From contig NZ_LR734865.1 of the NCBI RefSeq assembly GCF_900010725.2, positions 244,448-287,679 of the forward strand: DNA of 43,232 bases, in the 5' to 3' direction. A program made the position numbers and the translations under genes. Within the stretch, counting starts at the first letter, position 1. Each line of letters begins with the position of its first letter. The stretch is from Planktothrix serta PCC 8927. Lineage in GTDB: Bacteria > Cyanobacteriota > Cyanobacteriia > Cyanobacteriales > Microcoleaceae. The notes beneath the pieces are model-generated. The model was not told the origin of the DNA. It ran no database searches and saw only the letters and a list, made by a program, of their open reading frames with translations. This document shows positions 25,859 through 34,128 of the stretch, piece by piece.

Positions 25859-26152
25859 ATGAAAACAGCTAGAAATTTATCATTACCGACTCTACAACCC
25901 TCTTTTCCAACTTTACCCCGTTATCAGTCAAAAGCATGGGGTACGGGGCAAAATATTCTTAAGACTGTTAAACAGATCACAGCCACATTGTTGAGTTCCT
26001 TGGTCTTAAAACCTGAACCCCAAATTTGGCAAAAAAAAGATGCTCAAGGGAATATTGTTTGGCATACTTATGATCCGATTACCGGATATAGGGCTTTATT
26101 TGATACGGAACAGGAAGTTAGAATTTGGCTAGAAAACCGTTACAATTCTTAA
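25859..26152 (+). CDS. Small conserved-type hypothetical protein
   Basis: A 97-residue basic protein; the ATG at 25859 follows gtgaggtgaattaca. The N-terminal half is S/T/P-rich with a possible amphipathic helix (NILKTVKQITATLLSSLVLK). The C-terminal half, WQKKDAQGNIVWHTYDPITG then RALFDTEQEVRIWLENRY, reads like a short beta-hairpin plus helix. I know similar short proteins only as unnamed cyanobacterial ORFs. Function unknown. Confidence 0.65.
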   Translation: MKTARNLSLPTLQPSFPTLPRYQSKAWGTGQNILKTVKQITATLLSSLVLKPEPQIWQKKDAQGNIVWHTYDPITGYRALFDTEQEVRIWLENRYNS

Positions 26153-26190
26153 TTAATGAATCGCAAAAAGTTATATGACCTAACCCCCGT

Positions 26191-26213
26191 CCCTTTTCCC
26201 TAGGGGGAAAGGG
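26191..26213. terminator. Hairpin between convergent genes
   Basis: cccttttccc and the facing gggggaaaggg pair around ta, between the plus-strand gene ending at 26152 and the minus-strand gene ending at 26239. It could terminate both; T-tracts are poor. Confidence 0.45.
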
Positions 26214-26238
26214 GGATTATTTATTCTGATGATTTAAA

Positions 26239-28374
26239 CTAATTATTGTGGCGTTTTATGACTAATAATGTAATATCATCAAATACTTTTTGCTTGCCAA
26301 TATGGTGTCGAAGATCGGTAATCACAGCATCTTTAAGTCCTTCAGCCGATAAATACCAATTTTGATGAATAATTTCACAGAGTTGTTCAATACCATATTG
26401 TTTTTTATTCATGTCTTTGGCTTCAGTAATGCCATCGGTGTAGACCACCACACCATCCCCCGGTTCTAATTCTAAAGTAGTCCGACTAATAAAGTCGATA
26501 ATCTCATCATCAATACCAATAGGCAACCCTAAATCCATTGTATCAATGCGTTCAATCCTTCCACCTTTACGAATAATAATTGTTTCTTCATGTTGACCAC
26601 TGACACTGAGATTTCCCTCAGAATAATTCAGGATAGCCAGGGTTAAATTTCGTTCAGAATTCATCCTCTGAACATTTTTATAAATAGTGCGGTTTAGGGT
26701 ATCTAAAAACCGAGTTGAATCCTGTTCACGAACTTCTTTTAGGGTACGGACTGCCGTTTGCGTCATTAACATTAATAGACCACTTTCTAGCCCATGTCCG
26801 GTAACATCTCCAATGCCAATTGTGACAATCCCATCAATATTAAGAACATCGTAATAATCCCCCCCGACTTCATCAGCAGGTTCCATATATCCACAAATAT
26901 CTAGTCCTTCAATTCCTTCTAATTCTTCTGGTTTAGGGAGAATCATTTGTTGAATTTGGCGAGCGACATCTAATTCCGCACTCATCCGTAAATTTTCTTG
27001 CTTTAATTTCTGATTCAGGCTACTAATTTCTTGATTGGCTTGGGCAAGTTCCAGCGTCCGTTCTTTGACTTTATCTTCTAAAGTTTCAAAGGATTCTTGC
27101 AATTGTTGAGCCATACTATTAAAAGAATATTCTAAGGTATTAATTTCTTCAATCTCAATTAAATCAGTGGTATTAACTCGCTGATCTAAGTTGCCATCGG
27201 CAATTTTTTTAGAGGCTTGAGTCAGTTGAACAATGGGACGAGTAATGAAACGGGCTGTTAAAATGCTAATCACAATAGCAGTAATTAAAGCATAAATAAT
27301 TAATAGAATAGTAGAGCGATTATTGGCATTAATTTCTGCCATAAAATCTGCTTCGGGAACAACAACTACAATTAACCAATCTAATCCTTGACCATCTTGA
27401 AAGGGTAAAATCTTTAAAAAATCGGGTTTATTATTCAGATTAAAAATCAGATGTTGGGGATCGTGAATGGCTTGAAGATTCTCAAATTTTTTGATTAAAT
27501 ATTGGGCTGTGACTTGAGTGGTGAGATTGGTGCTATCTGTTGCTAAAAATCGTTCAGCTTTTCCCTCAGTATTAGTTCGGGATGGTTTTTCATCCGTCGA
27601 GGTTGCTACTAACATTCCTGAACGTTCTAAAATAAAAACCTGTCCGGTTTTACCGACTTTTAAGCTCTGAAGAAATTCACTAATTTGGGAGAGAGAGAAA
27701 TCCGTTGCGGTTACACCTAATAGATTTCCATTCTGATCATAAAAGGGTAATCCGTTGGTAATGGCTAAGGTTTCTGAATCAACATAAGTATAAATCGGCG
27801 ACCAAACAGAGCGTTTTGCTTCGGCGGGTGCTTGATACCAAGGGCGTTTGCGAGGATCGTAATTAGGTTTATTTACCCCTAAAAATTTAGTCCGATTTCC
27901 GTCTTGATCTGAGCCATAACTCACATGAGAATAGTTTGTTTCGGGTCGAGAGATATCAATATTTAGTTCGTTTTTAGCCACTCGTTCTACTCCGGTGAAC
28001 TCCTGTGTTTCTGTTCCCAGAAGTACGGCTGTTACCGATGAAAATTGTTGAACTTGATGCCAAAAATGTTTTTCTAGTTGTTGATAATTCTGTAAATTTA
28101 ATTCTCCTAATTCAATTGCTTGTCGATTTGTTTGATTAATTTGACTGGGAATGGAAACATAGGTTTGTAAGGTTTGACTGACTCGTGCAGCCACTTCATT
28201 ATTTAACTGAATGGCAAGATCTGTAACGGCTTTTTGACCATTTTTAAAGGAAAGATAGCCGACTAATCCAACAACTGCTGTAATTTGGAGAACAAAAGGA
28301 ATAATTAATGTGCTTCCTAGACGAGATTTAATTAGAGGTTTTCGTCCTGAAAATTTTGAATTTTGAGTGAACAT
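26239..28374 (-). CDS. SpoIIE-type PP2C phosphatase with Cache sensor and HAMP
   Basis: The 711-residue membrane sensor phosphatase has a first helix (about 22-43), an extracellular double-Cache domain (about 45-345; motif YDPRKRPWYQAP then TYVDSETLAITNGLPFYD is typical), a second helix (about 352-374) and a HAMP linker (TRPIVQLTQASKKIADGNLDQRV). A coiled coil and a SpoIIE/RsbU phosphatase domain follow (about 480-708). PP2C metal aspartates are visible in GGDYYDVLNIDG, IGIGDVTGHGLESGLLM and VVYTDGITEA. Such proteins dephosphorylate anti-sigma-antagonist proteins in partner-switching pathways. No STAS or RsbW gene is next door, so the target is elsewhere. The ligand of the Cache domain is unknown. 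Confidence 0.93.
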   Translation of the reverse strand: MFTQNSKFSGRKPLIKSRLGSTLIIPFVLQITAVVGLVGYLSFKNGQKAVTDLAIQLNNEVAARVSQTLQTYVSIPSQINQTNRQAIELGELNLQNYQQLEKHFWHQVQQFSSVTAVLLGTETQEFTGVERVAKNELNIDISRPETNYSHVSYGSDQDGNRTKFLGVNKPNYDPRKRPWYQAPAEAKRSVWSPIYTYVDSETLAITNGLPFYDQNGNLLGVTATDFSLSQISEFLQSLKVGKTGQVFILERSGMLVATSTDEKPSRTNTEGKAERFLATDSTNLTTQVTAQYLIKKFENLQAIHDPQHLIFNLNNKPDFLKILPFQDGQGLDWLIVVVVPEADFMAEINANNRSTILLIIYALITAIVISILTARFITRPIVQLTQASKKIADGNLDQRVNTTDLIEIEEINTLEYSFNSMAQQLQESFETLEDKVKERTLELAQANQEISSLNQKLKQENLRMSAELDVARQIQQMILPKPEELEGIEGLDICGYMEPADEVGGDYYDVLNIDGIVTIGIGDVTGHGLESGLLMLMTQTAVRTLKEVREQDSTRFLDTLNRTIYKNVQRMNSERNLTLAILNYSEGNLSVSGQHEETIIIRKGGRIERIDTMDLGLPIGIDDEIIDFISRTTLELEPGDGVVVYTDGITEAKDMNKKQYGIEQLCEIIHQNWYLSAEGLKDAVITDLRHHIGKQKVFDDITLLVIKRHNN

Positions 28375-28607
28375 TTCACAATTCCTTAATCGCGGTTATT
28401 GATTGTTTCTATTAATCTATAGCAATCCTATTTGATCTCCAATTTTATTGATTCTTGCTTTTTATGGGATTTTTTTTGATTGTAGAAAGGCTAAATTAGA
28501 AGAATAAAATAGTAGCTTAACCTAAAATTTTTAGGATTAAAATAGAAAAGCACCCTGAATTAAACTAAAGATTAATGGTAAATCAAACTGTTAAGCTGGA
28601 TTTAACT

Positions 28608-28916
28608 TTAGGATTCACAAACATAGACTAACATCCGTTGAGTCGCTTCACTTTGGGGCGAATAAGTGGTATCATATTCTAGGACATACCAGGTATTGTT
28701 ACTACAGTTTGCGGCTGCATGAAGGGTTTCATTTCCAATGCTATAAATAAATCGCTTTCCTTCTTTTCCAGCATAAATACTATCCGCATCAACAGAAATG
28801 TTTTCTCCGGTATCTGCTTTCCCCATATAAACCCAATTCTCAGCTAGGGCTGGATAGACACAAGTTAAAATGCCCATTACTCCACTAGCTAGAACACTGG
28901 CTATCGATTTTTTCAT
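28608..28916 (-). CDS. Exported small hypothetical protein
   Basis: The ATG at 28916 follows aaagggaaaacg and gives a clean signal peptide (MKKSIASVLASGVMGILTCV, then YPALAENW with cleavage after ALA). An upstream ATG at 28934 is less likely. The mature part, about 77 residues (WVYMGKADTGENISVDADSI, later YVLEYDTTYSPQSEATQRML), holds two cysteines that could form a disulfide. It resembles the short surface-adhesin-like exported proteins common in cyanobacteria (weak). Function unknown. Confidence 0.75.
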   Translation of the reverse strand: MKKSIASVLASGVMGILTCVYPALAENWVYMGKADTGENISVDADSIYAGKEGKRFIYSIGNETLHAAANCSNNTWYVLEYDTTYSPQSEATQRMLVYVCES

Positions 28917-29058
28917 CGTTTTCCCTTTATACATGAGCTTTGCTATATATTAGCTGAACAATAAAGAATATCTGACCCCAACTTATAAAAAATTAACCTT
29001 GACATTCGTTAATTAATCCTTCACCCTTTTTTGATATATAAAATTGATAGGAATTAGA

Positions 29059-30096
29059 TTATAATTTTCTAACTTCTAACGGTTTTTGTTCGGTTAAAGA
29101 AAGTTGATCTAACTGTTGCCAAACTTCCTGTAATAAGCCATCTAACCCAATTCTTGCTACCGCAGAAATCATAAAAATTGGGCTTTGATGTAATTGCTGT
29201 AATTGGGAAGCCAGAGCTTGAATTTCTTCCGTTTCAATATCCACCGCATCCACTTTATTAAATGCCAGAATTTGAGGACGTTCTCCTAATCCTCTGCCAT
29301 AAGCTTTTAATTCCTCTTGAATGGTATGATAATTTTCAATCGGATTACTATCGGTAATATCAATTAAATGCAATAATACGCGAGTTCGTTCAATATGGCG
29401 TAAAAATTCATGTCCTAACCCAGCCCCTAAATGAGCACCTTCAATTAACCCCGGAATATCAGCAAAAACTGTTCCGTCTCCGGTGGGTTTTCTGACAACT
29501 CCCAAGTTAGGAATTAAGGTGGTAAAGGGATAATCAGCAATTTTAGGACGGGCTGATGATAAGGAAGAAATTAATGTAGATTTTCCGGCATTAGGCAAAC
29601 CAATAATTCCGACTTCTGCTAATAGTTTTAATTCTAATCTTAACCGTCGATTTTCTCCTTCTAAACCGGGTAAAGCGTATTCTGGAGCGCGATTTCGATT
29701 ACTTAAAAAGTATTTATTCCCTAATCCTCCTTTTCCTCCCGCCGCAACACAAAGTTGTTGATTCTTTTCAATTAAATCTCCTAAAATTTCATCGGTATTG
29801 GCATCATAAATAACGGTTCCTAATGGCACTTGAATCACACGATCTTCTCCATTCGCCCCCGTCATATTTTTAGGGCCTCCTCGTGTGCCATGCTCCGCTT
29901 GAAATTTATGATTATATTGAAAATCTAACAGGGTTTGCAGGTGTTCAACGGCAACTAATATTACTGATCCGCCTTTGCCTCCATTACCACCCGCAGGCCC
30001 CCCAGCCGGAACATATTTTTCCCGCCGAAAAGCAACAATGCCATCGCCTCCTTTCCCGCCTTCAACTTCAATTTCAACTTGATCAATAAATTGCAT
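29059..30096 (-). CDS. obg: Obg-family GTPase (ObgE/CgtA)
   Basis: The 345-residue essential GTPase acts in large ribosomal subunit assembly and stress control. The glycine-rich Obg domain fills 1-157 (VEGGKGGDGIVAFRREKYVP, GPAGGNGGKGG). The G domain has G1 GLPNAGKST, switch I FTTLIPN, G3 DIPGLIEGAHLG and G4 NKVD. The variable third domain of some Obg proteins is absent and the protein ends soon after the G domain, as usual in cyanobacteria. Catalytic motifs are intact. Confidence 0.96.
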   Translation of the reverse strand: MQFIDQVEIEVEGGKGGDGIVAFRREKYVPAGGPAGGNGGKGGSVILVAVEHLQTLLDFQYNHKFQAEHGTRGGPKNMTGANGEDRVIQVPLGTVIYDANTDEILGDLIEKNQQLCVAAGGKGGLGNKYFLSNRNRAPEYALPGLEGENRRLRLELKLLAEVGIIGLPNAGKSTLISSLSSARPKIADYPFTTLIPNLGVVRKPTGDGTVFADIPGLIEGAHLGAGLGHEFLRHIERTRVLLHLIDITDSNPIENYHTIQEELKAYGRGLGERPQILAFNKVDAVDIETEEIQALASQLQQLHQSPIFMISAVARIGLDGLLQEVWQQLDQLSLTEQKPLEVRKL

Positions 30097-30123
30097 TTTA
30101 TTCTTATTTAGATGAATTAGATA

Positions 30124-30168
30124 TTGAGCTTAGACTGATAACTGATAACTGACAACTGATAACTGATT
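30124..30168. repeat. Short direct repeats
   Basis: The word (g)ataactga / acaactga is repeated five times between about 30137 and 30166, directly after the Psb32 stop. Short tandem words like this are common filler; no function is assigned. Confidence 0.5.
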
Positions 30169-30169
30169 T

Positions 30170-30892
30170 TTAGCTCCGATTTCCTTGGAAATAATAATAG
30201 GTTGCCATCGGAACAATCGTCGCCACAACTAACAATACCACAACGATAATTGTAGCACTGGTATCGTTGGTTTCTTCGGCGGATTTAAAGGTACTGTCAA
30301 CATTAATAGTTTCTACTTCTGTGGGCGCGCCCGGATCAGTTTCTCCTGATAAAACAGTCGCAATGCGATCGCTGGCTGCAATAAACGCCTCATTATATTT
30401 CCCCCCTTGACGAAGGGGATATTTTAGGGTTTCTTGAGCGACACTTTCAGCAATTTCATCCGTTAATAAGGATTGGGTTTTTTCTCCGGTTTGAATGGCG
30501 CTATTATTGTTGATCGTATCCAAAACTAACAAGGTTTGATTAGCGGCAATTTCTGGAGTCGGAAACCATTTTTTAAACACTTTTTCCGCAAAACTATCAA
30601 TGGTTTCACCATAATCTAAACGGTGAACAGTCAAAAATCGAACTTCATAGCCTGTTTTTTTTGCTAAGTCCGATAAGGTATTATTTAAACGTCCTTCCGT
30701 ACTGCGGCTGAGAACGTCATCCATTTCCACAACCCAAGTTTCATTCGCCGAGGATAACGCCGGAACTTGATAAACTCCCGTTGCTAAAGCCGGAGTTGCC
30801 CAAAATCCAACGATAACCGTTAAAAGCAGGGAAATCACGAATCCTGGTAATAAGTTTCCCCAATTTAATATTGTTTTAAGCTGTTGTATCAT
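30170..30892 (-). CDS. psb32: Psb32-like TPM-domain protein (photosystem II repair)
   Basis: I start at the ATG at 30892 (240 residues), giving a hydrophobic signal (LLPGFVISLLLTVIVGFWAT then PALATGVYQVPAL). The TPM domain follows (about 40-170: ETWVVEMDDVLSRSTEGRLN, TGYEVRFLTVHRL, FKKWFPTPEIAANQTLLVLD). A single membrane helix near the C-terminus (TIIVVVLLVVATIVPMATYY) would anchor it with the domain in the thylakoid lumen. This order matches Psb32, which protects photosystem II during repair; the assignment rests on layout and family memory. A TnpB gene lies just upstream (31022). Confidence 0.8.
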   Translation of the reverse strand: MIQQLKTILNWGNLLPGFVISLLLTVIVGFWATPALATGVYQVPALSSANETWVVEMDDVLSRSTEGRLNNTLSDLAKKTGYEVRFLTVHRLDYGETIDSFAEKVFKKWFPTPEIAANQTLLVLDTINNNSAIQTGEKTQSLLTDEIAESVAQETLKYPLRQGGKYNEAFIAASDRIATVLSGETDPGAPTEVETINVDSTFKSAEETNDTSATIIVVVLLVVATIVPMATYYYFQGNRS

Positions 30893-31021
30893 TGTCAAAA
30901 TTGATGATATAAGTGCAGGGTTCCCCATATTAACTATACAAGACAATGGTTATGAGTTGACTGTTAATAGCCAAGACCCTATTGCCAATCCCGCCTCAAC
31001 CGTGAACAATAAACAAGTGAA

Positions 31022-32254
31022 CTACCCACACTTCTCTACGAGTAAGTGTGGGCTTCCAACTTCAACGGGGATAGCATCTGAAGAAACAGAAATTTCATCA
31101 GACGACTTACATCCCCTCAGATTGGCAGTATCGCTAGTTCCTAACGACAATATCCGCAAGGCTTCATTCTTGATATTGATGGAAGCATTTATATCTCGAT
31201 CATGGGTGGTTTGGCAATGCTCACAAGTCCAACTTCTAATATCAAGCGGTAAGCTACCTACTTGATTTAGACAGACATTACAAGTTTTAGAAGAAGGGAA
31301 AAATCGATCAACTTCCAGGTAGGTTTTCCCTTCTTTTTCGGCTTTATACTTCAACATCGTACAGAACATTCCCCAGCCACAATCACTAATTGCCTTGGCT
31401 AATTTATGGTTTCTAACCAGATTCTTAACCCCCAGATCTTCTACAGCAATCACTTGGTTTTCGTTGACTATCTTGCGGGATAGCTTGTGTAGAAAATCTT
31501 CTCGACAGCGAGAGATTTTAGCGTGGACTTTAGCTACTTTTAATCTAGCTTTTTGTCTACTCAGACTCCCACTTCGACTACGCTCAGTGCAAGCCTTCTG
31601 TTTTCGAGAAAGTTTTTGTTGTTTGCGTTTTAAGTTGTGTTCATGTTTAGTAAAGTGTTGGGGATTACTATATTTGTCTCCATCACTGGTAATGGCAAAG
31701 TGAGTTAATCCTAAATCAATTCCAATTGCTTTTCCATTGGTTGATGTCGTAGGTTGCTCTTTCCCGTCATCAACTAACACAGATGCGTAGTATTTTCCAT
31801 CGGGATTCTTTGAGATAGTAACAGTTTTGATTGTCCCTTCAAATTCCCGGTGACGCACACAATAAACTAACCCAATTTTACCGGGTAGTTTTAGATAATC
31901 TCCCTCAAATTTAACGTTTTGGGGATAACTGATTGATTGTCTACCGTGTTTGGATTTGAATCGAGGTAATCTGGCCCGTTTGTCAAAAAAGTTTTTGTAG
32001 GCAGTCGATAAATTTAAAGCGACAACTTGTAAACACTGGGAGTAAGCATCTGTTAGCCAAAGATATTCCTTTTTTAGTTGAGGTAACAATCCTTGAATAG
32101 CTGTTCTTGATAATCCTTTTCCTGTTGTTTTATAGGTTTCTTGGCACAAGTTCAAGGCGTAATTCCAATACCAACGACAACAGCCAAAGCTTTTAGAAGC
32201 GGCTATTTGCTGTTCGGTTGTTGGGTATATGCGATACTTGTATGCTTGAAACAT
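31022..32254 (-). CDS. tnpB: TnpB, IS200/IS605-family RNA-guided nuclease, full length
   Basis: The ATG at 32254 starts the typical MFQAYKYRIYPTTEQQ; the frame is open to 32287. The 410-residue protein has the N-terminal HTH/wedge region and the RuvC residues: D180 (AIGIDLGLTHF), E272 (VIAVEDLGVKNL) and the HDRD motif at 351-354 (THDRDINASINI). Zinc-finger cysteines are CNVC (325, 328) and CEHC (344, 347). All catalytic residues are present, so it could be an active guide-RNA nuclease. No tnpA transposase is adjacent. Residues 221-229 (ACTERSRSG) are an in-frame repeat insertion in the linker before the second RuvC motif. The C-terminal coding end overlaps a hairpin typical of the guide-RNA/right-end region. 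Confidence 0.9.
   Translation of the reverse strand: MFQAYKYRIYPTTEQQIAASKSFGCCRWYWNYALNLCQETYKTTGKGLSRTAIQGLLPQLKKEYLWLTDAYSQCLQVVALNLSTAYKNFFDKRARLPRFKSKHGRQSISYPQNVKFEGDYLKLPGKIGLVYCVRHREFEGTIKTVTISKNPDGKYYASVLVDDGKEQPTTSTNGKAIGIDLGLTHFAITSDGDKYSNPQHFTKHEHNLKRKQQKLSRKQKACTERSRSGSLSRQKARLKVAKVHAKISRCREDFLHKLSRKIVNENQVIAVEDLGVKNLVRNHKLAKAISDCGWGMFCTMLKYKAEKEGKTYLEVDRFFPSSKTCNVCLNQVGSLPLDIRSWTCEHCQTTHDRDINASINIKNEALRILSLGTSDTANLRGCKSSDEISVSSDAIPVEVGSPHLLVEKCG
31025..31052 (-). ncRNA. Putative 3' end of TnpB guide RNA / IS right-end hairpin
   Basis: cccacactt (31025-31033) pairs perfectly with aagtgtggg (31044-31052), 10-base loop, inside the last codons of tnpB. In IS200/IS605 elements the guide RNA scaffold overlaps the 3' end of tnpB and ends at the right-end hairpin; position and orientation fit. 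Exact ends cannot be fixed. Confidence 0.45.
31570..31594. repeat. Small repeat inserted in frame in tnpB
   Basis: cacttcgactacgctcagtg is a common cyanobacterial dispersed repeat; its minus-strand reading gives CTERSRS within the TnpB protein without breaking the frame. Confidence 0.65.
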
Positions 32255-32322
32255 TGTCGTTTTCAACTCTTTGATATAATCTAACATGACATTTTTAATT
32301 TTGTCGGGATTGACCGACGAAA

Positions 32323-32428
32323 ATTAACTTGGGGGAGTCCATGTATCCCACGCTGATTTCTGGTTATTTTTTTGAGGGCAGTAGAAATTCAGCGTGGGAC
32401 TTATAGCTCCCCCAAACCCCTCGTAAGT
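32323..32428. repeat. Long imperfect foldback between tnpB and ABC gene
   Basis: ttgggggag (32329-32337) pairs with ctcccccaa (32407-32415). Inside, tcccacgctgatttct (32346-32361) pairs with agaaattcagcgtggga (32383-32399) with one bulge. Outer ttaactt words (near 32324 and, inverted as aagttaa, 32425) may mark ends. It may be the left terminus of the TnpB element or a separate miniature element; it lies about 30 bases before the ABC gene start. Confidence 0.65.
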
Positions 32429-32460
32429 TAACCCAGAACTGATCTATACCCTGTCACCTT

Positions 32461-34125
32461 ATGCCAAGTTTGTTTGATGTTGAACATTTGCGGGTTGCTT
32501 ATCCCCACTCCCGAACTCCGCAAAGTTGGGCTGTAAATGACATCTCCTTTTCCCTACAACCGGGAGAACGTCTAGGACTGGTGGGGGAGTCCGGTTGTGG
32601 AAAGTCTACCATTGGGCGGGCTGTGATGCGGTTGTTACCCAACACGAGCGAAATTGAAGGACAAGTGAGATTTGAAGGACAACCTGTGTTTGGGATGGAT
32701 GAAAAACGGTTGCGACAGTTTCGGGGGGAAGCGGTTGCTTTAATATTTCAAGACCCGATGACTCGCCTTGACCCGTTAATGACCATTGGCGATCATTGTT
32801 TAGAAACGTTAAAAGCTCATCGTCCGCAATTATCAAATTCTCAAGCTAAAAATAAAGCATTAGAAATATTAGAAGCGGTGAAAATTCCCGCAAATCGTTG
32901 GTCACAATATCCCCATGAATTTAGTGGTGGAATGCGTCAACGGGTAGCGATCGCTTTAGCTTTATTATTAGATCCAAAATTAATTGTTGCAGATGAACCC
33001 ACCACCAGTTTAGATGTCACCGTTTCGGCTCAAATTTTAAAGGAATTAACTCGACTGTGTGAACAACGGGGAACCGCTATTTTATTGATTTCCCATGATT
33101 TAGCAATGGTTGGAGAATATTGCCATAAAATTGCTGTTATGTACCAAGGAAAAATGGTAGAAATGGGTTCATCTCAAACGGTTTTTCAATCTCCCCAACA
33201 TCCCTACACCCAATCTTTATTAAAATCGGCGTTACATTTACAGGATATTGAAAATAAAGAAACAAATCCGACTTTAGAAACCCCTGGATCTTCGGGTCAA
33301 CCTTTATTATCCCTTAAAAATTTACAACAACATTATACCCTAGAATCGAGCTTTTTACAACAACTTTTTTCCAAACAAAAGAAATCTGTGATTAAAGCCG
33401 TTGATGGGATAAATTTAGAATTATATCCAGGGGAAATATTAGGCTTAGTCGGAGAGTCTGGTTGTGGAAAAAGTACCCTTTCCAGAACGATTTTACAACT
33501 AATTCGGGCAACGAACGGCAGTGTTGAATTTTTAGGCACGGATTTAACTAAATTATCCCGTGAACAGGTACGAAAATATCGCCGTCAAATGCAAATGGTA
33601 TTTCAAGATCCCCATGCGTGTTTAAACCCGATGATGACCGTTGGCGAAAGTATTGCTGACCCGCTTTTAATTCATCAATTAGCAACACCAGAGGAGGCAA
33701 AAAAACAGGTTTTAGCGATGTTAGAGCGGGTAGGATTAACACCAACAAAGGAATATTATCAACGCTATCCGGGGGAATTATCCGGCGGACAACAACAACG
33801 AGTTGCGATCGCTAGAGCTTTAATGACTCATCCCCAATTATTAATTTGTGATGAACCTGTTAGTATGTTAGATGCTAGTGTTCAAGCTCAAGTTTTAGAG
33901 TTAATGTTAGAATTGAAACGAGAGTTTAATTTAACCTATTTATTTATTACCCATGATTTATGGGTAGCGAGGTTTTTATGCGATCGCATTGCCGTTATGA
34001 ATCAAGGTAAAATTGTTGAATTAGGGACAACAGAAGACCTATTTACAAACCCTCAACATCCCTACACCCAAACCCTATTATCCGCCGTCCCTTCCCTTTC
34101 TAAATTAAAGCAGGAAATAATTTAA
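32461..34125 (+). CDS. Double-ATPase ABC transporter protein (oligopeptide/glutathione type)
   Basis: The 554-residue protein joins two nucleotide-binding domains of the Dpp/Opp class, like GsiA. Domain 1 has Walker A GESGCGKST (about 42-50), signature FSGGMRQRVA and Walker B LIVADEPTTSLD. Domain 2 has GESGCGKST, LSGGQQQRVA and LLICDEPVSMLD. Each is followed by the QHPYTQSLL / QHPYTQTLL peptide-transporter C-terminal segment. Both sites look competent. No permease or binding protein gene is beside it, so the membrane partner must be encoded elsewhere. The next gene starts 3 bases after its stop, so they are probably co-transcribed. Confidence 0.93.
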   Translation: MPSLFDVEHLRVAYPHSRTPQSWAVNDISFSLQPGERLGLVGESGCGKSTIGRAVMRLLPNTSEIEGQVRFEGQPVFGMDEKRLRQFRGEAVALIFQDPMTRLDPLMTIGDHCLETLKAHRPQLSNSQAKNKALEILEAVKIPANRWSQYPHEFSGGMRQRVAIALALLLDPKLIVADEPTTSLDVTVSAQILKELTRLCEQRGTAILLISHDLAMVGEYCHKIAVMYQGKMVEMGSSQTVFQSPQHPYTQSLLKSALHLQDIENKETNPTLETPGSSGQPLLSLKNLQQHYTLESSFLQQLFSKQKKSVIKAVDGINLELYPGEILGLVGESGCGKSTLSRTILQLIRATNGSVEFLGTDLTKLSREQVRKYRRQMQMVFQDPHACLNPMMTVGESIADPLLIHQLATPEEAKKQVLAMLERVGLTPTKEYYQRYPGELSGGQQQRVAIARALMTHPQLLICDEPVSMLDASVQAQVLELMLELKREFNLTYLFITHDLWVARFLCDRIAVMNQGKIVELGTTEDLFTNPQHPYTQTLLSAVPSLSKLKQEII

Positions 34126-34128
34126 AAG

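Noticed and set aside
32416-32425. cccctcgtaa, a 10-base match to the conserved omega-RNA core
   Set aside because: No further omega-RNA sequence surrounds it; a match of this length is probably chance.
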